Below, in pieces: positions 9,486 through 17,400 of a stretch of DNA of 64,000 nt. Under the pieces are notes generated by a model that did not search any database, was not told the origin of the DNA, and worked only from the letters and a program-made list of their open reading frames with translations. Position 1 is the first letter of the stretch. Each line of letters opens with the position of its first letter. The stretch spans positions 5,270,001 to 5,334,000 of the forward strand of contig CAWAHD010000002.1 in the NCBI GenBank assembly GCA_963781785.1, read 5' to 3'. A program made the position numbers and the translations under genes. This DNA comes from CAWAHD01 sp963781785. GTDB taxonomy: Bacteria; Planctomycetota; Planctomycetia; Isosphaerales; Isosphaeraceae.

Positions 9486-10045
9486 GCTGGGTGAGTAGAG
9501 CGCGCGTCATCTCGTCCGGCCACTTCTCCGCCAACGCCTGAAGCGCGGCGCGGCGGACATCTGGTTGTGGCGCCTCGGCCGTCCACGTGGCGAGCAGGGC
9601 GCGCGTCGCTTCGTCGGGCCATTTCTCGGCCAACGCCTGAAGCGCGACGCTGCGGGGGTACTCGTTCTTGTCCTGGACGGCACGCTGGGTGAGTAGAGCG
9701 CAGCGTCACGTCGTCCGGCCACTTCTCCGCCAACGCCTGAAGCGCGGCTCTCCGGGGAGCGTAGTGCTCATCCTGGACGGCACGCTGGGCAAGCAGGGCG
9801 CGCGTTGCCTCGTCCGGCCACTTCTCGGCCAACGTCTCAATCGCGGCGCGGCGCGGCGCGTCGTCGCCATCCTGGACGGCAGCCCGAGTGAGTCGTGCGC
9901 GCGTCGCCTCGTCCGGCCAGTTCTCAGCCAAAGTTCTGACCGCTACGCTTCGCGGATAGTCCTCGCGATCATCTTCGAGACCCCTGGTCAGCAAGTCACG
10001 CGTGTTGTCCGAGGGCCACCACTCAGCCAGAGCGCGATATGCGCT
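8960..10045 (-). repeat. Eleven tandem ~99-bp near-identical HEAT-coding repeats
   Basis: The landmark CCTGAAG (or its variant) occurs at 9041, 9140, 9239, 9339, 9438, 9537, 9636, 9736, 9835, 9934 and about 10033. The spacing is 99 bases except for two steps of 100 (9239-9339 and 9636-9736), which coincide with frame breaks. The central copies are highly similar at DNA level, implying recent amplification or homogenisation, and the array can expand or contract by recombination. Confidence 0.85.
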
Positions 10046-11116
10046 TCCACGGACAACGGGGTCCTCCACATTCGCCAGTCGTACAATCAACTCCCGATCG
10101 GGATGGATAATCGCCACAAACTCAGGCCACACGTCTCGACCGTCATACTTGAGTGCCTGCACCTGGTCGATCGCCCCCATGATCATCCTCGGCACGCTGC
10201 TCCATTGTCCTGCCAGTTCCCTTGCCGCGGAAATCAATTCGGAGTGCAAGAATTCACGAAGCTGCCATTGAGCGTTTGCAAGCGAGATACAATCAACGAT
10301 CCGCGACAACAGCGATTGACTTGCGGCAGAACCTCGACCGCGAGAGCGGGTCTCACTCAGGCACCGGATCGCCAACGGCAATTCCGGCAGCGGAGTCGTG
10401 CCATCCCATTTCTCCAGATCCGTGCGCGTTGCCAACCGTTCGACGATTTGGCCCACGAAGGACTCGTCGATCTGGCCGCAGATCAGCCGCAGTACTTCGC
10501 GCCATTCGTCCTGGCGGCAGTGGTCGTCGAAGAGGGCGATCAAGCCGCCTATGTCAAGCGACTTCGCGACGTTGAATTGATGCACGAACTCGGCCGCGCA
10601 GAAGTACTCCAGAAACGTGCGATGCACAAAGGCGTAACTATCCGCTCCGACGAAACAGAGGATGAAGTTGCGCAGCCGCAGGTGATCCACCACCGCACGA
10701 GCCGCGGCGCGAGCCTGGCCGAAATGCAGCTCCTCACGCAGATAGTCCTCGATGACTCCGGTCAGCCTCGCGCCGTCTATCAGGTTCCCCTTCAGACCGC
10801 CCGGTCCGGCCTGCATGTCGAAAGCTACGCGACGCAGGACTTCGGTCTTTTCCCGTAATCCCACATCGGCTCGCAGCCCAGGGAAGTCCACCAGCGCCCG
10901 TTCGGTGTCCCATTGGTGCAAGAGCACCCGAGACGCCTGGGCGTACAGGCCGGCCCGATCGCGCGGCAGTTCCTGGTTGCGGTTCAGGATGGCCATCATC
11001 GTCAAGAGCAGCGGATTGCCTGCCAGCATGGCGATCGACTTCGAAATCGTGGATGGCCTTCTTGAGCCGATCGCGCTTCGGTGCCGCCTGCTCCGCGCTG
11101 TCGAAGGTCTCGGCAT
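9470..11116 (-). CDS. NACHT C-terminal helical region plus first HEAT repeats (middle segment)
   Basis: From about 11035 downwards this frame reads SIAMLAGNPLLLTMMAI, the conserved GNPLLLTMM helix just after the NACHT core, then a winged-helix/HETHS-like helical region (FVHRTFLEYFCAAEFVHQ, typical of STAND proteins). HEAT repeats with the consensus ALAEKWPDEATRALL follow. The extension upstream of 11035 in this frame is spurious. Correct coding ends at 9702, where one extra base relative to the other repeat copies shifts the frame; the remaining codons to 9470 are out-of-frame repeat sequence. Confidence 0.75.
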   Translation of the reverse strand: MPRPSTARSRRHRSAIGSRRPSTISKSIAMLAGNPLLLTMMAILNRNQELPRDRAGLYAQASRVLLHQWDTERALVDFPGLRADVGLREKTEVLRRVAFDMQAGPGGLKGNLIDGARLTGVIEDYLREELHFGQARAAARAVVDHLRLRNFILCFVGADSYAFVHRTFLEYFCAAEFVHQFNVAKSLDIGGLIALFDDHCRQDEWREVLRLICGQIDESFVGQIVERLATRTDLEKWDGTTPLPELPLAIRCLSETRSRGRGSAASQSLLSRIVDCISLANAQWQLREFLHSELISAARELAGQWSSVPRMIMGAIDQVQALKYDGRDVWPEFVAIIHPDRELIVRLANVEDPVVRGSAYRALAEWWPSDNTRDLLTRGLEDDREDYPRSVAVRTLAENWPDEATRARLTRAAVQDGDDAPRRAAIETLAEKWPDEATRALLAQRAVQDEHYAPRRAALQALAEKWPDDVTLRSTHPACRPGQERVPPQRRASGVGREMARRSDARPARHVDGRGATTRCPPRRASGVGGEVAGRDDARSTHPACRPG

Positions 11117-12581
11117 GCCAGTGGTCGACGAAGGCCGCGATTTGATCGGTGTCCAGGTCCTGGAGCATGAAGTGACGGAACTCGGCGTCGCGCAGCCGCT
11201 GTGGCTGATAGCCGACGACGCGCGAAGTCACCAGGATCGGCGTATGGGCGCACTCGCTGCTGAAGCGCTGGATGTCGTTGACGACCGCCTCGCGCGTCTG
11301 CACGTCAAAGATCTCGTCGAGCCCGTCGAGCAAGAGCACCACACGGCCACGCTGCGCGAGCAACTGGTCCAGCAGGCCGCGGGGCCATTCGTGCCACACG
11401 GGCGCTACCTCCAGGAACCGGACGAATCCTTTCCGCCCCTCGCACTGCCACCGGCCGTACTCGCGCAGGTCGATCACGAGCGGAATCGGTTGGGTGTCGC
11501 GGACGGCCGGCTCGGCGATGCGGGCCCAGCGCAGGGCCAGAAACCGGATCAGCGAGGACTTGCCGGAACCCGGATCGCCCAGGATCACGAGCTTCTGGCC
11601 GGCCCGCAAGGGCGCTGGCCCGAGGGCCTCGTCGACGACTTCCAGCACGGGGCGAAGCGGCTGGCTGAAGTACTCTTGCCGCTGCCGATCGGCCTGATGC
11701 TCGGACTCCTCCAGATCCGCGGCGGCCATCTCGCCGGCTTTCAGCAGCCGCTCCTGGTGCTCCTTGGGAATCTCCAGCAGCCGCGGGTTGTACTGGTGGC
11801 ATGCCCGCACCGACTGCGGGATGAACACGCTCCACAACCGGACACCGCTGTAAAACGCTCCCGTGGTGTCGAGCATCTCGAAGTTGAGCTTGTCGAATCG
11901 TTTGATTACCGCGGCCCGGTAGCGTTCGGCGTCGAACTCGGCAGGCAGTGCGACGGCCGCCGCCGCACTCCCGGCGATAACCTGGGCCGTAAGCTCCGCC
12001 GCCCACGGCCGTGCCCGATCAGCCAGCCATTGGTTGAGGTCGTGCTCGAACACCTCGGCAAAGCCGGCAGCGCCGGGGTATTCGGTGTAGAAGACCGGGT
12101 TGTTCAAATCCTGCATTCGCTTGCGGAACGCGCGGACCTTTTTCCATTGGTCGAGCGCAGCGTCAGCTTCGTCAGGATCTGCTGGCAGTTCCAGCTTATC
12201 CACCTTGCGGAAGAACCACTTGATCTCTGGGAAGCCCGCTCTTCTGTGGCTCTCCATCGCCCAGTTGAACTCTTCCTCTGTGCCCGATTCTGCCTTGCCG
12301 CTGGGCGAACCGAACCGCTGGCCCATGATGCCCACGACCAGTGCCAACGAGTCTCGATACTTTTCCAGCGTCTGCTGGTTGATGAGTTCCTGCGGCCGTC
12401 CGACGCCAATCGTCCCATAGTTCTCCCAGTCGATGACCTCGAACCGAGCCTGCCAGATATGGGCGGTATGGCGGTTGTATTCCTCGAAGAACCTACGTAC
12501 GGACTGCCGTTCCGCACCGACGTCACCGGGCGAGGCGAGGAAGACGTGGTACTGTCTGAGTGAGCGCGGGGCGAGTGACAT
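10734..12581 (-). CDS. DUF4062-NACHT segment of the STAND protein
   Basis: Starts at ATG 12581 (MSLAPRSLRQYHVFLASPGD), 29 codons inside the longest frame, because the DUF4062 signature VFLASPGDV-x-ER follows at once. DUF4062 spans about residues 9-95. The NACHT Walker A GDPGSGKSS is at about 335-343 and Walker B LLLDGLDE at about 416-423, followed by a sensor-type ILVTSRVVGY at about 450. The meaningful frame stops near base 11035 (RLKKAIHDFE); beyond that this frame translates to low-complexity Arg/Pro sequence until 10734 and should be discarded. The continuation LAGNPLLLTMM is in the next frame. Confidence 0.85.
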   Translation of the reverse strand: MSLAPRSLRQYHVFLASPGDVGAERQSVRRFFEEYNRHTAHIWQARFEVIDWENYGTIGVGRPQELINQQTLEKYRDSLALVVGIMGQRFGSPSGKAESGTEEEFNWAMESHRRAGFPEIKWFFRKVDKLELPADPDEADAALDQWKKVRAFRKRMQDLNNPVFYTEYPGAAGFAEVFEHDLNQWLADRARPWAAELTAQVIAGSAAAAVALPAEFDAERYRAAVIKRFDKLNFEMLDTTGAFYSGVRLWSVFIPQSVRACHQYNPRLLEIPKEHQERLLKAGEMAAADLEESEHQADRQRQEYFSQPLRPVLEVVDEALGPAPLRAGQKLVILGDPGSGKSSLIRFLALRWARIAEPAVRDTQPIPLVIDLREYGRWQCEGRKGFVRFLEVAPVWHEWPRGLLDQLLAQRGRVVLLLDGLDEIFDVQTREAVVNDIQRFSSECAHTPILVTSRVVGYQPQRLRDAEFRHFMLQDLDTDQIAAFVDHWHAETFDSAEQAAPKRDRLKKAIHDFEVDRHAGRQSAALDDDGHPEPQPGTAARSGRPVRPGVSGALAPMGHRTGAGGLPWAASRCGITGKDRSPASRSFRHAGRTGRSEGEPDRRREADRSHRGLSA

Positions 12582-13052
12582 CGCGATCTCGCATGCTTCC
12601 CAAACCGTGGTCGAGTTGACGTGACGCACCGCGCCGCTCGGCTCTGGTGCGAGTCGGATCAGGAGCACTCACGTCTGCCAGGACTCCAGCGACCTGGAGA
12701 GTAATGTACCAGGAGTTGGGCGTCATTGCCTCAACGCGAGGGCGATCAATGAATTCTGAAGCCGAAGTCACGTGCGAGTTCACCTATACCGCGCCACTGT
12801 CGAGGCCACACTGGAATTGAACGACACGCTACGTGAAAATACACGGGGGGATGTGGGAGTACACCCGGGGGGTGACTGCGTCATCGGGACGTCAGCACAG
12901 CGCACGATGCGACGTGAATGGCGCTGGCTTGCCAGGGCGCATCACACTCCCCGCTCTCCCCATCCCGAGGCTCAAGCGACGTTGAACAAGCTGCTGGGTC
13001 AACGAATGCGCATCCCGGTGCGAGCACTGACGTTCATGGTATCGGTTATTGC

Positions 13053-13190
13053 CGCCGTGGTCAGAACAACGTCGCCTTTCGCTCCGCGAAAGTTGTGCGT
13101 TTGTTGCAGCGGACGCCACGAACGCAGATGAATACGGGTAACAGCGCCGTGGTCAGAACAACGTCGCCTTTCGCTCCGCGAAAGTTGTGC
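13053..13190. repeat. Direct pair of 46-bp REP-like repeats with internal hairpin
   Basis: Bases 13053-13098 and 13145-13190 are identical, 92 bases apart. Each contains the palindrome CTTTCGC-TCC-GCGAAAG. A reverse-complement piece of the same unit (GAGCGAAAGGCGAC) occurs at about 13318-13331. The dispersed, palindromic, intergenic nature fits REP sequences; a RAYT transposase is encoded 4 kb away. Confidence 0.75.
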
Positions 13191-13560
13191 CTCTGCTCTA
13201 CCGAGAACCACGCCGATGCTGGGTAAAGCCTTCCAGCGGAGTGACGAAGCTCTCATCGCCACGCGCAGATATCAGACTAAAGTCGCGTATCGCTTATCGG
13301 GAGGGCGTTCCTCCGCGGAGCGAAAGGCGACAAAAAGCCCCATCTTCGTCATCTGCGGAACGTTTTTCCGGCGGACTTCTTCCGTGAAGATCAGTGCCTT
13401 CCGTGGTTGAGAGCTCCTCGATTTTATGGGCTCGCTTCCCAGTCATCTTGCCGGCTTTCCTCGGTGTCAGCAGTGGGTCAGCATATTCGGCCCCTTGGCT
13501 GGTTTCATCCTTTCGATCCGCGTCGCGAGTGACACTTGCGCACCAATAGGTACTGTGGAG

Positions 13561-13617
13561 GGAAACAGGCCGGGTAGACCTGGTGGTTGCCCACCCAGGT
13601 CTACCCGGCCTGTTTCC
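13561..13617. repeat. 23-bp perfect inverted repeat, 11-base loop
   Basis: Bases 13561-13583 are the exact reverse complement of 13595-13617, giving a long stable hairpin. It lies about 160 bases beyond the CE15 stop. No T tract follows on either strand, so a rho-independent terminator is not well supported; it could be a small palindromic mobile repeat. Confidence 0.7.
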
Positions 13618-13779
13618 GTCCCCTGTTTCCGTCCTTCCGGGGTTCCGGGGACATGTCAGGTCATTTCCGCAGCGCGGTCAGGCCAGGCGCTGGCAGTCGC
13701 CAACTTCGTCAGGCCCGCCGGAGTCACGAGCTAACTCGAGCGGTTCTGGGGGCCGAGGCACCGCTCTGGCGCCCGCCTG

Positions 13780-15204
13780 TTATTGCGGTTTCCTCGCGCT
13801 CAAATGCCGCTCGGCGAACTCGAGGAAGGCCCTCCAGTCAGCCGGGAGCGCCGTGTGTCCACCGCTGTGGTAATGGAACCCGAGGTCGCCGCCGGTCACC
13901 GGCCTGTCCAAGGGCGGGAGCTCGGTGACACCCAGATCCTTGGCCCCGAGCAGGCGGTACGCCGGCCCGGCCGCCACGAGCGCCAGGAATTCGCCTTTCG
14001 GGTCGCTCCACTGATCGGTCAGCCCGCCGGTAATGAAAACGGCACGCGGCGCGCACAGGGCGATGAGCATGTGCTGATCCACCGGCAGCTCGTCCCACCG
14101 GCCGACCCACTTCTGGAGATTGCCGGCGAACTGGTAGGAGAAGTTTTGCGCCATGTCGTCGAGCGTCTCGCCCCAGTCGCGGCGGATCAGCGACGCGCCG
14201 AGTTCTCCGGGGACGACAGCAAAGACGGCCGCCACGCGCTCGTCCTGGGCGGCGGCCCAAAGGACCGTCTTGCCAAGTCGCGACATGCCCATGATCGCGA
14301 TCCGCCGGGCGTCGATGGAAGGGTCGGTTTGCAGATGGTCGATCGCGCGGCTCACGCCCCACGCCCACGCGCTGATGGTGCCCCACTCGCCGGGGGCGGG
14401 CCGAGTGTGCCCCGGCTTGAGCGTCAGCCCGATGACCCCCTCGGTCCAGCGGTCGGGGCGGTCGGGCTGGATCTCGCTGTAATTCAGGGTCGCGTAGCCC
14501 CAGCCGCGCTTGAGCACCTCGCCCACGGGATCGAATCCGCCGGCCCCCTTCGCCGTGCCCGCCTTCACGGGTTGGGCCTTCCCCCGCGCCGCGGCCTTCC
14601 CGGCAGCCGGGCCGCGCGGGCCGAAGCCGAAGGTGAGGTTGAGCAGCATCGGCGCGGGGCCGCTCGCCTTGGGCGGGAGGTAAATCGTCATGTTCATCCG
14701 CGGGCCGTCCGGCTTGTCCCCGAGCCTGCCAGCCACGCGTTTCATGATTGCCGTGTGGTCGCGGGCGGCCGCGTCGGTTTCGGCCACCTCCCAGGTGACC
14801 CGGGGTGCGCCGTCCGGCACGCCGCCGTAGATCTGCTCACGGTAGAATTTGAGGATCTCCGGCCGGCGAGTCTTGAACCACTGAAGGGCGCTCGAGATGC
14901 GCTGACCGCTCGCCGTGACCAGGGGATCGGGCAGGGTATACGGCCTGACCTTCTCCTCGCTGTAGTTCGACACGTGGCCCGTGGCCTTGGCCACCCTGAC
15001 CGGGTTGCCCTTCGCGTCGCTGCGGGGGACGCGGGCGCCGTTGGCGGTATTCCCGCGCTTGCCGGTCGCCGTCGTGGCGTCCTGGCGTTTTGCTAGGGAG
15101 GCGCCGCTCTGATCCTGCACGTCCACGTCGCTCGCCGTCGCGGCGAGCACTCCGGAGGCCCCGACCAGGACGAGCACCCCTCTCAGAAGCGCGTTGCCAG
15201 TCAT
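13780..15204 (-). CDS. Glucuronoyl (4-O-methyl-glucuronoyl) methylesterase, CE15 family
   Basis: 474 codons. I choose ATG 15204 because GAGGAG lies 7 bases upstream; a Met five codons earlier lacks this. A signal peptide follows (MTGNALLRGVLVLVGASGVLA), so the enzyme is exported. The alpha/beta-hydrolase nucleophile motif GMSRLGKT lies at about residue 305, matching the G-x-S-R-x-G-K signature of CE15. It is followed by VPGELGASLIRRDWGETL, characteristic of the family, and the catalytic His is expected in HYHSGGHTALPADW near the C-terminus. CE15 enzymes cleave ester bonds between lignin and glucuronic acid side chains of xylan. This fits a plant-biomass-degrading lifestyle together with the GH92 fragment. 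A 60-residue Ala/Lys/Arg linker precedes the catalytic domain. Confidence 0.88.
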   Translation of the reverse strand: MTGNALLRGVLVLVGASGVLAATASDVDVQDQSGASLAKRQDATTATGKRGNTANGARVPRSDAKGNPVRVAKATGHVSNYSEEKVRPYTLPDPLVTASGQRISSALQWFKTRRPEILKFYREQIYGGVPDGAPRVTWEVAETDAAARDHTAIMKRVAGRLGDKPDGPRMNMTIYLPPKASGPAPMLLNLTFGFGPRGPAAGKAAARGKAQPVKAGTAKGAGGFDPVGEVLKRGWGYATLNYSEIQPDRPDRWTEGVIGLTLKPGHTRPAPGEWGTISAWAWGVSRAIDHLQTDPSIDARRIAIMGMSRLGKTVLWAAAQDERVAAVFAVVPGELGASLIRRDWGETLDDMAQNFSYQFAGNLQKWVGRWDELPVDQHMLIALCAPRAVFITGGLTDQWSDPKGEFLALVAAGPAYRLLGAKDLGVTELPPLDRPVTGGDLGFHYHSGGHTALPADWRAFLEFAERHLSARKPQ

Positions 15205-15254
15205 GCGTAAACTCCTCATTGACGTCGAACCAGAGACGACCGCGGCACGCGAAA

Positions 15255-15313
15255 TACCAGCGGTCGGATTCGAACCCGCACGGGCGTTCCCGCCCGGAGG
15301 ATTTGAAGTCCTC
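15255..15313 (-). other. 3' half of a type II tRNA (attachment-site-like fragment)
   Basis: On the minus strand this reads as an anticodon arm (stem GAGGA/TCCTC, loop CTTCAAA, anticodon position TCA), a perfect 6-bp variable-arm hairpin CGGGCG-GGAA-CGCCCG, and a T-loop TTCGAAT, ending CGCTGGTA. The T stem has mismatches and no D arm or 5' acceptor strand is present; the sequence before it is the end of the ECF41 gene, whose TAG stop touches the fragment. Not a functional tRNA. 3' tRNA halves are the usual footprint of tyrosine-integrase elements. A close relative lies at 22433-22490. Confidence 0.7.
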
Positions 15314-16210
15314 CTACTCTAAAGGCTCGACTTCCATTTCCTTCAAGTCCTCCGGGTCCATGACCACGTCAATCCCCTGAATTCTCCCATTTTCAATGGA
15401 GAACAGGAAAGCCACCCGGGGTTTCCCACCGCCGATCCAGGTGGTTCCCACGGAGCCATTGATGAGGGCGAGCTGCGCGGCCACGGCCCGGCCCTTGAAG
15501 GCTTCGGCCACCACGCTCGCGCCTCGCATCTCGCTCTGGAAGGGCGGTGCGCCCTTGGCCTTGTTGGCTTCGGTGACCTTGATGGTCACATCATCCGCGG
15601 TGAGCAAGATTTCGGGATCGAGCAATTGAAGCAGGGCGTTGAAATTGCCTTCGCGGGAGGCGGCCAGGAACGCAGAGACGATTTCCCGCTTCTTGGCTTC
15701 ATCTTCCCGGCCCTCCTGGCCTCCCCTCACCCGGCGGCGGGCACGGCTGGCGAGCTGGCGGGCGGCAGCTTCCGATCGGCCCACGATGGGGGCGATTTCC
15801 TCGAAGGCCAGGTCGAACAAGTCGTGCAGCACGAAGGCGACCCGTTCGGCGGGAGTCAAGGTCTTCAAAACGATCAGCAGGGCGGACCCAACCGAGTCGG
15901 CCAGGATGGCTTCCTCCGCGGGATTGGCTGGGCCCAGGTTGTCCGGTGCTTCGAGAAGTTGTTCCTCCAGCGACTCTTCTTTTCTGGATTTGCGCGAACG
16001 AAGCATGTCCAGGCAAACCCTGGCCACCACGGTCGTGAGCCAACCGCCGAGATTTTCCGTACTCTTGGCGTCGGAGCGCGTGAGGCGCAGCCAGGCCTCC
16101 TGGACGGCGTCGTCCGCTTCTCCGTTGGAACCGAGAATCCGGCAGGCGACCGCCCGTAAATGGGGGCGTTTCTCTTGAAACGTTTCGGCCAGCCACTCGT
16201 TTTCCGTCAT
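15314..16210 (-). CDS. ECF41-family RNA polymerase sigma factor (SigJ-like) with SnoaL-like C-terminus
   Basis: 298 codons; start ATG 16210 with GGAGAA 6 bases upstream. Region sigma2 (about 10-80) contains RAVACRILGSNGEADDAVQEAWLRL, a linker follows, and sigma4 (about 120-175) contains LTPAERVAFVLHDLFDLAFEEIA and RSEAAARQLASRARRRV. The C-terminal ~110 residues form a SnoaL/NTF2-like domain (INGSVGTTWIGGGKPRVAFLFSI), which in the ECF41 family replaces an anti-sigma factor and tunes activity. ECF41 factors typically drive their own gene and a neighbouring target, often DoxX, carboxymuconolactone decarboxylase or oxidoreductase genes; a DoxX gene diverges here. Both genes have matching promoters (see 16227-16289). 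The stop codon abuts the tRNA fragment. Confidence 0.92.
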   Translation of the reverse strand: MTENEWLAETFQEKRPHLRAVACRILGSNGEADDAVQEAWLRLTRSDAKSTENLGGWLTTVVARVCLDMLRSRKSRKEESLEEQLLEAPDNLGPANPAEEAILADSVGSALLIVLKTLTPAERVAFVLHDLFDLAFEEIAPIVGRSEAAARQLASRARRRVRGGQEGREDEAKKREIVSAFLAASREGNFNALLQLLDPEILLTADDVTIKVTEANKAKGAPPFQSEMRGASVVAEAFKGRAVAAQLALINGSVGTTWIGGGKPRVAFLFSIENGRIQGIDVVMDPEDLKEMEVEPLE

Positions 16211-16226
16211 TTTGATTCTCCATTTT

Positions 16227-16253
16227 TGTCACATTTTCGCACGGTCATCCGTC
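16227..16253 (+). promoter_or_regulatory. ECF41-type promoter for the DoxX gene
   Basis: TGTCACA at 16227-16233, exactly 16 bases, then CGTC at 16250-16253. This is the -35/-10 pattern described for ECF41 sigma factors. The predicted start of transcription is near 16260, about 78 bases before the DoxX ATG. Confidence 0.85.
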
Positions 16254-16262
16254 ATCGTAAAT

Positions 16263-16289
16263 GACGTACAAGAGGGGAAGGGTGTGACA
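16263..16289 (-). promoter_or_regulatory. ECF41-type autoregulatory promoter for the sigma factor gene
   Basis: On the minus strand TGTCACA (16289-16283), 16 bases, then CGTC (16266-16263), identical in boxes and spacing to the plus-strand promoter. The two -10 boxes face each other 9 bases apart, so each transcript runs over the other promoter's -35 box. Predicted start near 16256, about 46 bases before the sigma ATG. Confidence 0.85.
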
Positions 16290-16337
16290 AGGTTCATTCC
16301 ATTGGACTCTTCAGACTTTCTTTAGAGGAGACAAGTC

Positions 16338-16748
16338 ATGAGCAGTATCTCATTGGACCGGCGCATGCCTCGCACCACAGGAATCGTCGTCGGCTTCTGG
16401 ATCGTCACGGCGCTCTTCTGCCTGCAGATCAGCTTCACGGCCTACGCGCAACTGCGCCTTCCCCAGGTGGCGGAGGCATTCAACCACCTCGGCTTCCCCG
16501 CCTACTTCCGGGTGGAGCTCGCGTGGGCCAAGCTTCTCGGAGTGGTGCTGCTCTTTGCGCCGGTGCCGGCGAGGCTCAAGGAGTGGGCATACGCCGGCTT
16601 CGCCATCAACCTCGGCTCGGCGCTCATCGCCCACCTCGCCGTGGGCGATGGCCCGGAGGCGTGGGGCTGGGCGGCGGGCACCGGGGTGCTCTGGGGGTTT
16701 TCGTACCTCTTCTGGCGCCGCCTGGAGGTCACGCAGGCGAGCGCCTGA
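16338..16748 (+). CDS. DoxX-like integral membrane protein
   Basis: 136 codons; ATG 16338 preceded by GAGGAG at 8 bases. Four hydrophobic segments (about 14-34, 52-74, 80-98, 102-120) with the DoxX-like pattern: F-N-H-LGFPAYF after helix 1, then ELAWAKLLGVVLLFAPVP, then WAYAGFAINLGSALIAHLAVGD. Small DoxX-family proteins are inner-membrane proteins linked to redox stress handling; the exact reaction is not settled. Controlled, by sequence evidence, from the ECF41-type promoter 85 bases upstream, making it the likely target of the divergent sigma factor. Confidence 0.88.
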   Translation: MSSISLDRRMPRTTGIVVGFWIVTALFCLQISFTAYAQLRLPQVAEAFNHLGFPAYFRVELAWAKLLGVVLLFAPVPARLKEWAYAGFAINLGSALIAHLAVGDGPEAWGWAAGTGVLWGFSYLFWRRLEVTQASA

Positions 16749-16928
16749 TCACGCGCAGCCGGCTGTTGACCGTCCTCCAGGTGACGGGCGAGCGACGACA
16801 ACTATGAAGCATAGACGACCGACAGAAATTTGAGGCAAAGTGGGGTGAGCCCAGGATCTCGGCGTCGATGGCAGCGGAGTCAGCGGCGCGGTTTACGTGG
16901 ACCATCCCCGCAAAGAAAGGGACCACCA

Positions 16929-17321
16929 ATGAAGATCAAGCTGACAAGCGTGTACGTGGACGATCAGGAGAAGGCTCTGCGCTTTTACACGGAAGTGTTG
17001 GGCTTTGCCAAGAAGGTAGATTTCAGCCAGGGGCCGTATCGCTGGCTCACCGTCGCGTCGCCTGAGGACCCGGACGGAACCGAGCTGCAACTGGCCCTCA
17101 ACGACAACCCGGCGGCCCAGGCCTACCAGCAGGCCATGTTCCAGCAGGGCCAGCCCGCGGCCATGTTCTTTTCCGATGACGTCAAGGGGGAATGCGAGCG
17201 TATCAAAGCGCGCGGGGCCGAGTTCACCATGGCGCCAACCGACGTGACCGGCGCGACCATCGCCAAGCTGAACGACACCTGCGGCAACCTCATTCAAATC
17301 ACCCAACTGGCGCGCTGGTAA
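16929..17321 (+). CDS. VOC-family (glyoxalase/bleomycin-resistance-like) protein
   Basis: 130 codons from ATG 16929 with a weak GAAAGGGA upstream. One complete vicinal-oxygen-chelate fold of two beta-alpha-beta-beta-beta modules: VYVDDQEKALRFYTEVLGF at the N-terminus, GTELQLAL (metal-ligand Glu position), FFSDDVKGECERIKARGAEF, and a C-terminal DTCGNLIQITQ with the second ligand region. Such proteins bind a metal and act as dioxygenases, glyoxalases or drug-binding proteins; the substrate cannot be read from sequence. It lies 180 bases after DoxX on the same strand and may be co-transcribed as part of the ECF41 regulon (inference). Confidence 0.9.
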   Translation: MKIKLTSVYVDDQEKALRFYTEVLGFAKKVDFSQGPYRWLTVASPEDPDGTELQLALNDNPAAQAYQQAMFQQGQPAAMFFSDDVKGECERIKARGAEFTMAPTDVTGATIAKLNDTCGNLIQITQLARW

Positions 17322-17400
17322 GGCGAGCGTTCAGCCGAATGGCAGCCCCTTGAGCGCCAACCTCCGGGGAGGGGAAGTCGGAGTTCCGCCGACACCATAC

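Larger units (their letters stand above)
8670..12581 (-). pseudogene. DUF4062-NACHT-HEAT STAND NTPase, full extent with three frame breaks
   Basis: Read continuously on the minus strand this is one ~1,300-codon protein: DUF4062 sensor-like N-terminus, NACHT ATPase, a helical NACHT-associated region, then about eleven 33-residue HEAT-like repeats and a basic C-terminus. The frame is broken at about 11035, at 9702 and at about 9265. The last two are directly demonstrable: every repeat is 99 bp apart except the two containing the breaks, which are 100 bp, each with one extra base relative to its neighbours. NACHT STAND proteins act as signal-activated oligomerising ATPases. In bacteria many of this architecture are antiphage sensors, and DUF4062 is common at their N-termini. 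Defence function is inference. The uniform conservation either side of each break argues for sequencing indels or very recent mutation, not an old pseudogene. Confidence 0.8.
12582..13779. other. 1.2-kb intergenic spacer rich in repeats
   Basis: No frame here looks like a gene; open frames on both strands mirror each other and lack ribosome-binding sites. It contains the paired REP-like repeats at 13053-13190, an inverted fragment of the same repeat (about 13318-13331) and a 23-bp palindrome (13561-13617). The promoter of the STAND gene (starting at 12581) and the 3' region of the CE15 gene lie within it. Confidence 0.55.

Noticed and set aside
8960..10045. CRISPR-like array
   Set aside because: The 99-bp period has no spacer/repeat alternation and encodes 33-residue HEAT-type repeats.
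15255..15313. Functional tRNA-Sec (anticodon TCA) gene
   Set aside because: Only the 3' half is present, the T stem has mismatches, and the upstream sequence is the coding end of the ECF41 gene.
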